Assembly (NCBI RefSeq): GCF_023715345.1
Contig: NZ_JAMBNY010000004.1
Span: forward strand, 186,001 to 250,000
Direction of reading: 5' to 3'
Source of the DNA: Paenibacillus camelliae
Lineage (GTDB): Bacteria > Bacillota > Bacilli > Paenibacillales > Paenibacillaceae
Length of the DNA: 64,000 nucleotides
Part shown: one piece after another, positions 45,934-53,792 of the stretch
Layout: the number at the start of each line of letters is the position of its first letter
How positions within the stretch are numbered: the first letter of the stretch is position 1
Position numbers and translations under genes: made by a program
The notes under the pieces: model-generated
What the model was told of the DNA's origin: nothing
Database searches by the model: none
What the model saw: the letters and a program-made list of their open reading frames with translations, nothing else

Positions 45934-45947
45934 ACTAGTATACTAGT
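45934..45947. promoter_or_regulatory. Perfect 14-bp palindrome in the esterase promoter
   Basis: ACTAGTATACTAGT is fully self-complementary. On the minus strand it lies between a TTTACT -35-like element and a TATATA -10-like element, so a bound repressor would block transcription. The symmetric form is common in GntR-type operators, but the regulator is unknown. Confidence 0.5.
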
Positions 45948-46199
45948 AAATTGTGCCACACTTATTGCACCGATACAATGCTAAATTGCTATAGCTATTA
46001 GTGGATGAGATACATATATTTGGTCTATTTACTGTCTACTAAAAATGAAGTAATATGAATACATATATGAAATGTTAAAAGATGGATACTTGATTCCGAC
46101 TTATGTCTAGTATTGAATTAATACCTTGGGCGGTTACAGTGGATTGCAGAATAAGATATTGTTATGTTCATAAGATTCATTCAGGAGGTCAAATTTAGT

Positions 46200-46757
46200 A
46201 TGGAGAAGGAAATCTATATTTTACTTACAAATACAGGTACATTGCTCGCCCGTTCTATTCAGTTTTGTACTGGTGAACAGTATAGCCACGTCTCCATAGC
46301 ATTTGACACGGAGCTCAAAGAGGTATACAGCTTTGGACGTAAGGATCAAGCGAATCCATGGATCGGTGGATTTGTTCAGGAGGATGTTCGCGGACCTTTA
46401 TTTCACAATTCGCCGTGCAAACTCTATAAGTTGCAGATAGACGAGCAGGCATATACTAATATTCGAGAACAAATTGATAGCTTTATGAGAGATGAAGACA
46501 AATACCATTACAACTTTCTAGGTATCCTTGCTGTACTTTTTGGTATCCACTGGCAGCGTAAGGATCATTATTTTTGCTCGCAATTTGTTAATAGTATTCT
46601 ACAGCAGGCAAATGTGCATATTATTAATAAATTGCCTACGCTTACGACACCGGCTGATTTTATGTCAGCTAAAATGGAGCTGATGTATCAAGGCAGCCTT
46701 CATTCTTATATCGGTACGCTGTACAATTCGCGTCGCAGAAAGCAATTTCGTACAGCC
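46200..46757 (+). CDS. Papain-like (YiiX/YebB-type permuted NlpC/P60) hydrolase
   Basis: The N-terminal half has YSHVSIAFD, with the His of a permuted NlpC/P60 fold, and the C-terminal half has FCSQFVNSIL with the candidate Cys. The permuted order places His before Cys. There is no signal peptide, so it may act on cytoplasmic peptides or membrane lipids. The start is the ATG behind AGGAGG; a longer frame from 46164 lacks a site. A terminator follows. Confidence 0.8.
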
Positions 46758-46758
46758 T

Positions 46759-46792
46759 AAGCATTCTTTCTCAAAAAAGGATGCTTTTTTTT
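46759..46792 (+). terminator. Terminator after the papain-like hydrolase
   Basis: AAGCAT.CTTT pairs with AAAG.ATGCTT around an A-rich loop, followed by a T run. Confidence 0.82.
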
Positions 46793-46839
46793 ATGTTATT
46801 TAGACTAGCGAGTATATACATGGTTGAGGTGAATAGTAA

Positions 46840-47523
46840 ATGGTTAATATTCTGATAGCGGAGGATGACGAGGATATCGCAAAGCTGATCGCGATGCATT
46901 TAGAGCAGGAGGGCTATTCGGTTGTGATTAAACAAGATGGTCTTTCAGCGCTTAACTATGCAAGCAGTCATCCTGTAAGTCTAATCATTATGGATATTAT
47001 GATGCCAGAGCTGGACGGGCATCAGGTAACGAAAAAATTACGAGAGCACTACACGATGCCTATTATTTTCCTTAGTGCGAAAACAACAGATATGGATAAA
47101 ATTACGGGGCTTGTTATTGGAGCGGATGATTATGTAACAAAGCCCTTTAATCCGATGGAGCTTGTCGCTCGAGTCAATGCCCAGCTGAGAAGATATCGGA
47201 TGCTAGCTCAACCTAATCCGACAGAGAGCACGGTGCTCGAGCGTAATGGTCTACGTATTGATATTGATGCTCGTACAGTTCAGCTATATGACCGAGAAAT
47301 TGAGCTAACGCCCAAGGAATTTGATATCCTGCATTTGCTCGCTCAGCATCCGAAAAAAGTGTTTAGCTCTGAAAATATATTTGTCCATGTGTGGGGCGAA
47401 TCCTATATGGATTCGGCAAATACAGTGATGGTACATATCCGGACATTGCGGAAGAAGCTAGGTGAAGATAAAAATAAGTGGATCAAAACAGTATGGGGAG
47501 TGGGGTACAGCTTCAATGGATAA
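46840..47523 (+). CDS. VanR-like OmpR-family response regulator
   Basis: Receiver motifs EDDED, LIIMDIMMPELDG (phospho-Asp) and TKPF are followed by a winged-helix domain with WGVGYSF. The protein is close in style to VanR/PhoP-type regulators and is 227 residues long. GAGGTGA precedes the start. The downstream kinase start overlaps by 8 nt, a normal translationally coupled pair. The likely target is the vanY-vanZ-like promoter beyond the repeat array. Confidence 0.9.
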   Translation: MVNILIAEDDEDIAKLIAMHLEQEGYSVVIKQDGLSALNYASSHPVSLIIMDIMMPELDGHQVTKKLREHYTMPIIFLSAKTTDMDKITGLVIGADDYVTKPFNPMELVARVNAQLRRYRMLAQPNPTESTVLERNGLRIDIDARTVQLYDREIELTPKEFDILHLLAQHPKKVFSSENIFVHVWGESYMDSANTVMVHIRTLRKKLGEDKNKWIKTVWGVGYSFNG

Positions 47524-48649
47524 TAGGCTGAAGAGGATCGTTGGCAGAGGAAGCTTTCGGACAAAAATGCTGGGCGCATTTGCACTGAGTATGCTGATCT
47601 CAGCTTCTACGACTTACCTATTGTATCTAGCATTGAGGCAATATTACCGCAGCTATGTCTATATGGAGGATCCGCTGGCAGGCTGGAGGCATTGGATGGC
47701 TGAGATCGGTGATCTCAATGTATTTTTAATGATCTTCATACCACAATCTATTATTATGTTTTACCTTATTACAAGGCCATACGTGAAATACTTTAATAAT
47801 ATTTCAGAGGGGATACATCATTTAGCCAGCGGTAATTTTACACATAAAGTAGAGCTGTCAACGAATGATGAGCTGCAGCAAATTGCTGATGATATTAATC
47901 GAGCTGCAGAAAAGCTGCAGGAAGCAACCCGCAGAGGAGATGTCGCAGAGCAAAGCAAGGACCAGCTTATCATGAATCTTGCTCATGACTTGCGCACACC
48001 ACTTACCTCGGTCATCGGATATTTAAGCTATATTTTACAGCATGACACGCTTGACCAAGAGCGCAGCAAGCATTATACAACCATCGCCTATGCTAAATCG
48101 AAACGGCTAGAAAGCTTAATTGAGCAGCTGTTCGAGATCACCCGTATGAACTATGGACATATTACCCTTCATCATGAGCCGATAGATATCGGTGAACTGC
48201 TAACACAGCTAGTTGAAGAAATGTCCCCAATGTTCGAAGCGCATCATGTACAAGGTCGTATTCAGCTAGACGGTGATCTTAATCTAAATGCGGATGGTGA
48301 GCTGCTCGCGCGCGTGTTTGAAAATTTACTCAGCAATGCTGCACGCTACGGCAGCGATGGCTTATATATTGACGTAACTGTCGAACGTCAAGCGGACAAC
48401 ATAGTAATCGAAGTAACGAATTATGGTGCCATGATCGAGGAAGAAGACATGAAGCATTTATTTGATCTGTTTTACAAAGGGGATCGATCCCGCACACACC
48501 AGGAAGGCAATAGTACAGGCCTTGGCCTATACATTGCGAAAAACATCATCGAGCAGCACGGGGGCTCGATTGGGGTGGGGAGTGACGTAACACGAACAAG
48601 CTTTACCATAACCCTCCCTGTAGGGGTAGGTTCAAATGTACGACTTTGA
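47516..48649 (+). CDS. VanS-like sensor histidine kinase
   Basis: Two TM helices flank a short extracellular loop (about residues 30-70), then HAMP, HisKA with AHDLRTPLTS and an ATPase with GLGLYIAKNI. The ATG at 47516 overlaps the regulator's stop; the frame from 47462 would begin inside the regulator with no binding site. Length 377 is normal. The final seven or so residues (GSNVRL then stop) are encoded by the left arm of element I copy D1, so the repeat supplies the C-terminus. Confidence 0.88.
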   Translation: MDNRLKRIVGRGSFRTKMLGAFALSMLISASTTYLLYLALRQYYRSYVYMEDPLAGWRHWMAEIGDLNVFLMIFIPQSIIMFYLITRPYVKYFNNISEGIHHLASGNFTHKVELSTNDELQQIADDINRAAEKLQEATRRGDVAEQSKDQLIMNLAHDLRTPLTSVIGYLSYILQHDTLDQERSKHYTTIAYAKSKRLESLIEQLFEITRMNYGHITLHHEPIDIGELLTQLVEEMSPMFEAHHVQGRIQLDGDLNLNADGELLARVFENLLSNAARYGSDGLYIDVTVERQADNIVIEVTNYGAMIEEEDMKHLFDLFYKGDRSRTHQEGNSTGLGLYIAKNIIEQHGGSIGVGSDVTRTSFTITLPVGVGSNVRL

Positions 48650-48799
48650 TGACGATGTTGATTCTTTGTAGCTTAATCGGCGGCGAATATGTGACGCTAC
48701 CGAAACCTCCGGTGCTCACGTACTAACTACCGTACGCTGCGCTCCTCGGTTTCTAGTATCGTCCCATCTTCTTGGTCCTGAAAGCCGAGCATTTGAACC
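48629..48799 (+). repeat. Element I copy D1, overlapping the vanS-like stop codon
   Basis: P1 arms GGTTCAAATG..CG.CTTT (48629-48647) and AAAGC.GA..CATTTGAACC (48781-48799). P3 is AATCG-GCGG-CGAAT. The base of P4 pairs GACG..TAC.GAAACC with GGTTTC.TAGTA.CGTC; the apex is CACGTAC..CGTACG. The kinase stop codon lies in the left arm. Confidence 0.85.
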
Positions 48800-48816
48800 C
48801 CTTATTGGAAGATGTC

Positions 48817-48987
48817 GGTTCAAATATCCGACTTTGATGACGATGTTGATTCTTTGTAGTGTATTCGACGGCGAATCTTGAACGCTAGCGAAAATTCCGT
48901 TGCTCACGTACCAAATACGTACGCTGCGCTCCTCATTTTCTAACTAGCGGTCAAGCTTCTTGGTCCTGAAAGCCGAACGTTTGAACC
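48817..48987 (+). repeat. Element I copy D2
   Basis: P1 arms 48817-48835 and 48969-48987. P3 is ATTCG-ACGG-CGAAT. The P4 base is CTTGA.CGCTAG..GAAAAT facing ATTTTC.TAA.CTAGCG.TCAAG, different from D1 and D3 but equally well paired. Confidence 0.88.
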
Positions 48988-49004
48988 CCTTATTGGAAGA
49001 TGTC

Positions 49005-49174
49005 GGTTCAAAAGTTCAGCTTTGATGACGATGTTGCTTCTTTGTAGCGTATTCGACGGCGAATATGAGGTTCAACCGAGAACTCCGTTGCTCACGTACC
49101 AAGAATGTACGCTGCGCTACTCGTTCTCTAGTTTTACCTCATCTTCTTGGTCCTGAAAGCCGAACATTTGAACC
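49005..49174 (+). repeat. Element I copy D3
   Basis: P1 arms 49005-49023 and 49156-49174 agree at 17 of 19 positions. P3 is ATTCG-ACGG-CGAAT. The P4 base is ATGAGGT..AA..GAGAAC facing GTTCTC..TT..ACCTCAT. The D2 to D3 spacer, CCTTATTGGAAGATGTC, is repeated between D1/D2 and D3/D4. Confidence 0.88.
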
Positions 49175-49190
49175 CTTATTGGAAGATGTC

Positions 49191-49250
49191 GGTTCAAAAG
49201 TTCAGCTTTGATGACGATGTGTTGCGTTGTAGCATAGTCGACGTGAATCG
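49191..49250 (+). repeat. Element I copy D4, head only
   Basis: The P1L arm (identical to that of D3), P2 and a worn P3 are present, but P4 and P1R are absent. Two element II hairpins (49287-49365 and 49437-49515) follow in their place. Confidence 0.75.
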
Positions 49251-49286
49251 AAAGGCGAGGAGTACTTGCTTGCAAGGAAAGAGCTT

Positions 49287-49365
49287 CAGCTCCGCTCAAT
49301 GTCCCATCAGCGCCCCTCATTCCGTGAGAATGTTAAGCGATGGAGACATTGAATGTTGAGCGCTG
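49287..49365 (+). repeat. Element II copy a
   Basis: CAGC..CTCAATGTC.CCATC faces GATGG.GACATTGA..AGCGCTG, with CTCATTCC/GAATG-type pairing near the apex. The two inner AGCG motifs are conserved. Confidence 0.8.
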
Positions 49366-49436
49366 ACATACTAATGCAGCTCCGATTAAACCCTCAAATC
49401 ATGAAGGACGTAGCACACGCGTGCAAAAAAATGCTT

Positions 49437-49515
49437 CAGCTTTTGCTACATATCACCAAAAGCGCCCCTCATTCCGTAGGAATGTTTAAGCGTTGGAGAT
49501 ATACAGCGAAGCGAG
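49437..49515 (+). repeat. Element II copy b
   Basis: It begins CAGCTTTTGCTACATATC and carries the same CCCCTCATTCC apex as the other copies. The right arm (GATATACAGCGAAGCGAGC) is diverged, so pairing is weaker than in copy d. Confidence 0.7.
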
Positions 49516-49520
49516 CGGAA

Positions 49521-49690
49521 GTTCAAAAAGCCCGACTTTGATGACGATGTTGCTTCATGGTAGCTTAATCGGCGGCGAATATGTGACGCTACCGAACCCT
49601 CCGGTGCTCACGTACTAACTAACGTACGCTGCGCTCCTCGGTTTCTAGTATCGTCCCATCTTCTTGGTCCTGAAAGCCGAACTTTTGAAC
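49521..49690 (+). repeat. Element I copy D5
   Basis: P1 arms GTTCAAAAAG.CCGACTTT and AAAGCCGAACTTTTGAAC. P3 is AATCG-GCGG-CGAAT. P4 is close to that of D1, but has GAACCC in place of GAAACC, weakening one pair. Confidence 0.83.
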
Positions 49691-49708
49691 CCCTCATTGG
49701 AATAGGTC

Positions 49709-49768
49709 GGTTCAAATAGCCGGCTTTGATGACGATGCTGTTTCTTTGTAGCGTATTCGATGGCGAAC
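49709..49768 (+). repeat. Element I copy D6, head only
   Basis: P1L (GGTTCAAATAGCCGGCTTT), P2 and P3 (ATTCG-ATGG-CGAA) are present; P4 and P1R are replaced by element II copies c and d. Confidence 0.75.
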
Positions 49769-49796
49769 GTAGCACACACTTGTAAGGAAGCAGCTT

Positions 49797-49875
49797 CAGC
49801 TCCGCTCAATGTCCCATCAGCGCCCCTCATTCCGTGAGAATGTTAAGCGATGGAGACATTGAATGCGGAGCGCTG
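49797..49875 (+). repeat. Element II copy c
   Basis: It is almost identical to copy a, but the right arm ends AATGCGGAGCGCTG. TCCGCTCAATGTC can pair with GACATTGA and GCGGA. Confidence 0.8.
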
Positions 49876-49946
49876 GTATACAAATGCTGCTCCGATTCAG
49901 CCCTAAAATCATGAAGGACGCAGCACACGCGTGCAAAAAAATGCTT

Positions 49947-50026
49947 CAGCTTTTGCTACATATCACCAAAAGCGCCCCTCATTCCGTAGGAATGTTTAAG
50001 CGTTGGAGATATGTAGCAAAGCGCTG
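49947..50026 (+). repeat. Element II copy d
   Basis: CAGCTTTTGCTACATATC faces GATATGTAGCAAAGCGCTG, a perfect 10-bp core (GCTACATATC with GATATGTAGC). It is the best-paired element II copy and ends 11 nt before the first direct repeat of the vanY-like promoter. Confidence 0.82.
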
Positions 50027-50036
50027 AACGGTTCTT

Positions 50037-50091
50037 TTAAGAAACTCTTAAGAATTAACCCGCTTTTTTATTAAAGAGTTTTCACTATACT
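50037..50091 (+). promoter_or_regulatory. Response-regulator type promoter of the vanY-vanZ-like pair
   Basis: TTAAGAA at 50037-50043 and 50048-50054 are 11 bp apart, the spacing expected for tandem OmpR-family binding. TATACT at 50086-50091 is a fair -10 element with no good -35, typical of an activator-dependent promoter. The VanR-like regulator encoded upstream is the obvious candidate. Confidence 0.55.
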
Positions 50092-50128
50092 GTGGATACT
50101 TTAGTAAAAGAAGGAGAGCAACTCAATA

Positions 50129-50986
50129 ATGAAAAAGTGGTTTTTCATATTAGCAGTTTTTATTATTATTGTCATCGTTGGTCAGCAGCTTCAAAAGGAT
50201 AAGCTGGAGATTAAATCTGAAACTATCCAAGAGCAAAAGGATGGGGGATATACTGTTGTTGAAATCGATGAGGAGCAGATGAAGATCGGTAATCTGCTCC
50301 TTATTAACGCACAGAATCAGCTTGACCCCAAGGGGATTGCTAGCGATCTTATCACCATTAATCGAGAGCAAGCCTTAGACCATGGCTATTCGCTGTCCAG
50401 CGATGAGGTAAAGCTTTCACAAAACATGCTAGCTGCATTTCATGAAATGATGAATGCAGCACATGATGACAATATCAATCAATTTTTAATTACGAGCGGT
50501 TATCGCAGTCTGGAGCATCAAGCGCAGCTATACGAGGAGGTTGGCAGTGTGTATGCTTTACCTGCTGGTTACAGCGAGCATAACAGCGGCCTAGCGCTTG
50601 ATATTAGCTCAACGATGTCGAAGATGGAGGTTGCACCAGAAGGCAAATGGCTGCAGCAGCATGGGGCAGCCTACGGCTTTATATTGCGGTATCCAGAGCA
50701 TAAGCAGCATATTACAGGCATTGGTTATGAGCCGTGGCATTTCCGTTATGTAGGACTTCCACACAGCTTAATTATGCAGGAGCGTGACCTTGTGCTAGAG
50801 GAATATATTGAATTTTTAGCTGATGAGGGGCAGCTTACGGTTAATACAGGCGACGAAACCTATACCATTACACATTATAATTATGAACCACAGCTTACGA
50901 TTAAGATTGAACCTCATGCAGATTATGAGATCTCTGGTGATAATGTGGGTGGTATCATTGTAACAACAAGGGAGAGATTAAGATGA
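50129..50986 (+). CDS. VanY-family D,D-carboxypeptidase
   Basis: A zinc D-Ala-D-Ala carboxypeptidase anchored by an N-terminal hydrophobic segment. The metal and catalytic residues lie in SGYRSLEHQ, SEHNSGLALDIS (His and Asp) and EPWHFRY (His). It trims the terminal D-Ala from peptidoglycan stem peptides. The last about 75 residues form an added C-terminal domain of unclear role. AAGGAG precedes the start, and it overlaps the vanZ-like gene by 4 nt. Confidence 0.88.
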   Translation: MKKWFFILAVFIIIVIVGQQLQKDKLEIKSETIQEQKDGGYTVVEIDEEQMKIGNLLLINAQNQLDPKGIASDLITINREQALDHGYSLSSDEVKLSQNMLAAFHEMMNAAHDDNINQFLITSGYRSLEHQAQLYEEVGSVYALPAGYSEHNSGLALDISSTMSKMEVAPEGKWLQQHGAAYGFILRYPEHKQHITGIGYEPWHFRYVGLPHSLIMQERDLVLEEYIEFLADEGQLTVNTGDETYTITHYNYEPQLTIKIEPHADYEISGDNVGGIIVTTRERLR

Positions 50987-51492
50987 AGGCATGGAGAATG
51001 CTGCTATATATAGCCCTTCTGGTAAATCTCTACGTGCTGCTTGTCATTATATTATTTAAGATGTCGCTGCCACAGCTAGATGTCATTTATCAACAAGTGA
51101 AGCTGCTGCTGGAACGTCCTGCACTGTTATCTGGTCGAATAGAAATGGCAAACTTTGTTCCGCTGCACACCATTAAGCAAAGCTTATCTGGAAATTTAGC
51201 GTTGATGCAGTGGCTTAATCTCTACGGCAATATTGCGATCTTTGCTCCGACCGGAATCATCATTGCACTATTATCTAAAAAGGAGCACTTAGCGAATGCA
51301 GCTTTTGTCTCCTTCATTATAAGTCTGTCTCTGGAAACGATGCAGCTGCTATTTATGATGGGCTCATTCGATGTTGATGATCTTATCCTCAATACAGCAG
51401 GCGGGCTGCTCGGTGCTATCCTTATCACTGCTGGAACAAGAGTCGTCAAGCTAGTCGCCCCTTTTAAGAAAGTATTTGGCTTACTGCGCTAA
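50983..51492 (+). CDS. VanZ-family membrane protein
   Basis: Four hydrophobic segments and the pattern NFVPLHTIK..NLYGNIAIFAPTG are typical of VanZ. A conserved Glu and Asp lie in SLSLETMQLLF and FDVDDLILNTAGGLLG. VanZ proteins raise teicoplanin or lipoglycopeptide tolerance by an unknown mechanism. It is translationally coupled to the VanY-like gene. vanH, vanA and vanX are absent, so this is not a full vancomycin-resistance cluster. Confidence 0.87.
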   Translation: MKAWRMLLYIALLVNLYVLLVIILFKMSLPQLDVIYQQVKLLLERPALLSGRIEMANFVPLHTIKQSLSGNLALMQWLNLYGNIAIFAPTGIIIALLSKKEHLANAAFVSFIISLSLETMQLLFMMGSFDVDDLILNTAGGLLGAILITAGTRVVKLVAPFKKVFGLLR

Positions 51493-51597
51493 ATGCTTAA
51501 GTGTATGAATCTGGCCTGCATAGCTTACAATATATTGAAGCGGGATACTTTACGTACTGCTTAATGTGTGAGAATCTAATAGCAGGAGGGATTTGAT

Positions 51598-51936
51598 ATG
51601 AAAAGTCAGTGGACATTAATTGTTGGCTTGTTATTTGCGCTTATTATAGCCATCTTTGCTGTTATTAATGTAGAAGCCGTAGAGGTTAATTACTTATTTG
51701 GCTCAACGAGCACGCCGTTAATTCTCGTTATTATGATATCTACTTTATTTGGTGGACTAGCTGTTGGTTCGCTTGGGATGTTCCGCGTTTTTGTATTGCA
51801 GCGTAAAGTGAAGCAGTTAGAGAAGCAGCTGGAGAAGCAGCAAACTGATGAAGTGGAAGTGATCGAAAGTCCAATGGTCGTATCTGAGGACGAAAAATTA
51901 GAAATACATACAGACGAGCAGCAAAATGAAAAATAA
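51598..51936 (+). CDS. LapA-domain (DUF1049) small membrane protein
   Basis: Two TM helices (about residues 7-25 and 42-62) are followed by a coiled-coil rich in Lys/Glu (QLEKQLEKQQ) and an acidic tail. This is the LapA family of LPS-assembly-A-like proteins, whose role in Firmicutes is not established. AGGAGGG precedes the start. Confidence 0.8.
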   Translation: MKSQWTLIVGLLFALIIAIFAVINVEAVEVNYLFGSTSTPLILVIMISTLFGGLAVGSLGMFRVFVLQRKVKQLEKQLEKQQTDEVEVIESPMVVSEDEKLEIHTDEQQNEK

Positions 51937-52028
51937 AAAATTAAATGTTTGCCACATTGTTCGCTTTATTTAAAGGCTATAAGTATTGTACAATAAAGGC
52001 ATAGTTGCCTAAAAGGTAGGTGTTGTAA

Positions 52029-52220
52029 TTGTCACAACAATCTGAACAAGAAGAACAAAAAGCGATTAGTCAGGCTGAACGCGCAAAACAGCTTTTAGCT
52101 GCACGTAAGCAGCAACAGCAAGGATTGCAAGGAAAGCAGCATCAGTCTACAGGGACAAAAAAATTAGTAAGCCAAAATACAAAAAAGGTTAACAATCAGC
52201 GCAAGAAAATGGGCGTTTAA
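52029..52220 (+). CDS. Small Gln/Lys-rich protein
   Basis: A 63-residue hydrophilic, basic, Gln-rich protein with a TTG start and AAGGTAGGTG upstream. It ends 37 nt before a terminator, so it may be genuine. No family recognised; low-complexity composition makes a chance frame possible. Confidence 0.5.
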   Translation: MSQQSEQEEQKAISQAERAKQLLAARKQQQQGLQGKQHQSTGTKKLVSQNTKKVNNQRKKMGV

Positions 52221-52256
52221 TGAAACGTATGGATGGCCCTCTTGCAGCACAATAAG

Positions 52257-52279
52257 ACGCCCTGTATGGGCGTTTTTTT
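52257..52279 (+). terminator. Terminator
   Basis: ACGCCC (52257-52262) pairs with GGGCGT (52268-52273) around a 5-nt loop, followed by seven T residues. Confidence 0.85.
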
Positions 52280-52401
52280 GTTTCTCTAGGCGACAGGAAA
52301 TTATTTTCTAGTCGTCTGTTTGCATTATTTTTTGCTATAGCCAGCATAATGTAACTATGCTTAAACCAACCTTATATACTAACACATTCGGAGGAAGACA
52401 G

Positions 52402-53115
52402 ATGCAAGCTAGTCAATCATTAAAAGTATTTTTACTAGCTGGTGTAAAGACGAGTCCGAGCGCATTCCATACATTGCAGCAGCGCTTGCAGCACAAGCTT
52501 CAAGAAAAAGGCATTACACCAGATATCGAGATGTTATTTCCATATGGTGAGATGGAACGAAACTTACTATTGCAATTGATGGAGGTACGTGCTGACCTAT
52601 CAACATATGCGTACAATGCTGGAATTGGTGGAAGAAAGGTATGGAAAAGAATCGAGCCATATACCGATTCAAGAAAGCTGCTGTTGATTGGGCATAGTGG
52701 GGGTGGGGTAGCCGCGTATCAAATCGCAAGAAAAATATATGAGGATCGCTTGCCGATTGAAACAAAAGTAATCCAAGTTGGTTCTCCGAAAACACGGATT
52801 ATTCCCCCGCTCAAACAAAATGTGAGCTATATTCATTCGGTCGATGAGGACGGAAAATATAAAGATCCTATAACGAAGCTGGGCAGCTGGGGTGGATGGA
52901 CGATTCGCCAAGATCGGCTGCCAATGCCACAATGGGATACTAAAAAGTACGCACCAGGAATGATCGTTGGCGTGAATACAATAGGAGGCCATGCGGATTA
53001 CTTTAGGCACACCACTCCGTTTACAGATGAACTGAGCAGCTGCAATCTAGATAAGACGTTACAGCGCATCGACGGTTGCTTGAATGATTGGTTGTTATCC
53101 GCTACACTTACTTAA
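52402..53115 (+). CDS. Alpha/beta-hydrolase-like (lipase-type) protein
   Basis: The nucleophile elbow GHSGGGVAA is in the middle of a lipase-like fold, with a candidate Asp in HSVDEDGKY and a candidate His in IGGHADYF. No signal peptide is seen, so it is probably cytoplasmic. Start: the ATG behind GGAGGAAGAC (237 residues). Substrate unknown. It precedes the hemolysin III gene by 32 nt, so the two may be co-transcribed. Confidence 0.7.
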   Translation: MQASQSLKVFLLAGVKTSPSAFHTLQQRLQHKLQEKGITPDIEMLFPYGEMERNLLLQLMEVRADLSTYAYNAGIGGRKVWKRIEPYTDSRKLLLIGHSGGGVAAYQIARKIYEDRLPIETKVIQVGSPKTRIIPPLKQNVSYIHSVDEDGKYKDPITKLGSWGGWTIRQDRLPMPQWDTKKYAPGMIVGVNTIGGHADYFRHTTPFTDELSSCNLDKTLQRIDGCLNDWLLSATLT

Positions 53116-53147
53116 TTAATATAGTTTGTTAGTTAGGAAGTGAAAGA

Positions 53148-53792
53148 GTGGCTAATACACACACCTATACGAAGGGTGAAGAAATAGCAAATGCGATAAC
53201 ACACGGAATCGGTGTGCTGTTAAGTATTGCTGCACTTGTTCTGCTTATTGTATTTGCAGTGATGAAGGGGACCGCCCTGCATGTTGTAAGCTTTACCATC
53301 TACGGCACATCCATGGTGCTGCTGTATACGGCTTCCACGCTCGTACACAGCTTTCCAGAAGGCAAGGCTAAGCGGGTATTTGAATCACTTGATCATTCAT
53401 GCATTTATATCTTTATTGCCGGCACGTATACGCCAATATTGTTTCATATCGTACAAGGTACACTGGGCTGGGTGCTGTTCGGAGTGGTATGGGGCTTAAC
53501 CGTCTGCGGTATTGTATTCAAATCAATGTTCGCTAATCGGTTTTTATTTACATCGACCATTCTGTATATATTAATGGGATGGTGCATCGTTTTTGCTTGG
53601 AATAGGCTTGCAAATCATTTTGATCCTCAAGGCTTAACTTTGCTTGTCATTGGCGGCGTGCTATATACAGTTGGTACCGTTTTTTATATGTGGCGCAGCT
53701 TTCCCTATCATCATGCAGTATGGCATTTGTTTGTGCTGGCAGGCACGATTGTTCATTTCTTTTCAATACTACTGTACGTGCTGCCAGCTTAA
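53148..53792 (+). CDS. Hemolysin III family (PAQR) membrane protein
   Basis: Seven hydrophobic segments in 214 residues. Conserved metal-site residues appear in AITHGIGVLL, SLDHSCIYI and YHHAVWHLFVLAG. PAQR/hemolysin III proteins are predicted zinc-dependent hydrolases or receptors; the haemolytic activity named for one member is not expected of all. A GTG start has AGGAAGTGA upstream. Its stop overlaps the convergent lipase stop by 4 nt. Confidence 0.88.
   Translation: MANTHTYTKGEEIANAITHGIGVLLSIAALVLLIVFAVMKGTALHVVSFTIYGTSMVLLYTASTLVHSFPEGKAKRVFESLDHSCIYIFIAGTYTPILFHIVQGTLGWVLFGVVWGLTVCGIVFKSMFANRFLFTSTILYILMGWCIVFAWNRLANHFDPQGLTLLVIGGVLYTVGTVFYMWRSFPYHHAVWHLFVLAGTIVHFFSILLYVLPA

Noticed and set aside
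46840-51492. Vancomycin-resistance operon
   Set aside because: vanH, vanA and vanX are absent. VanY and VanZ alone do not make D-Ala-D-Lac precursors.
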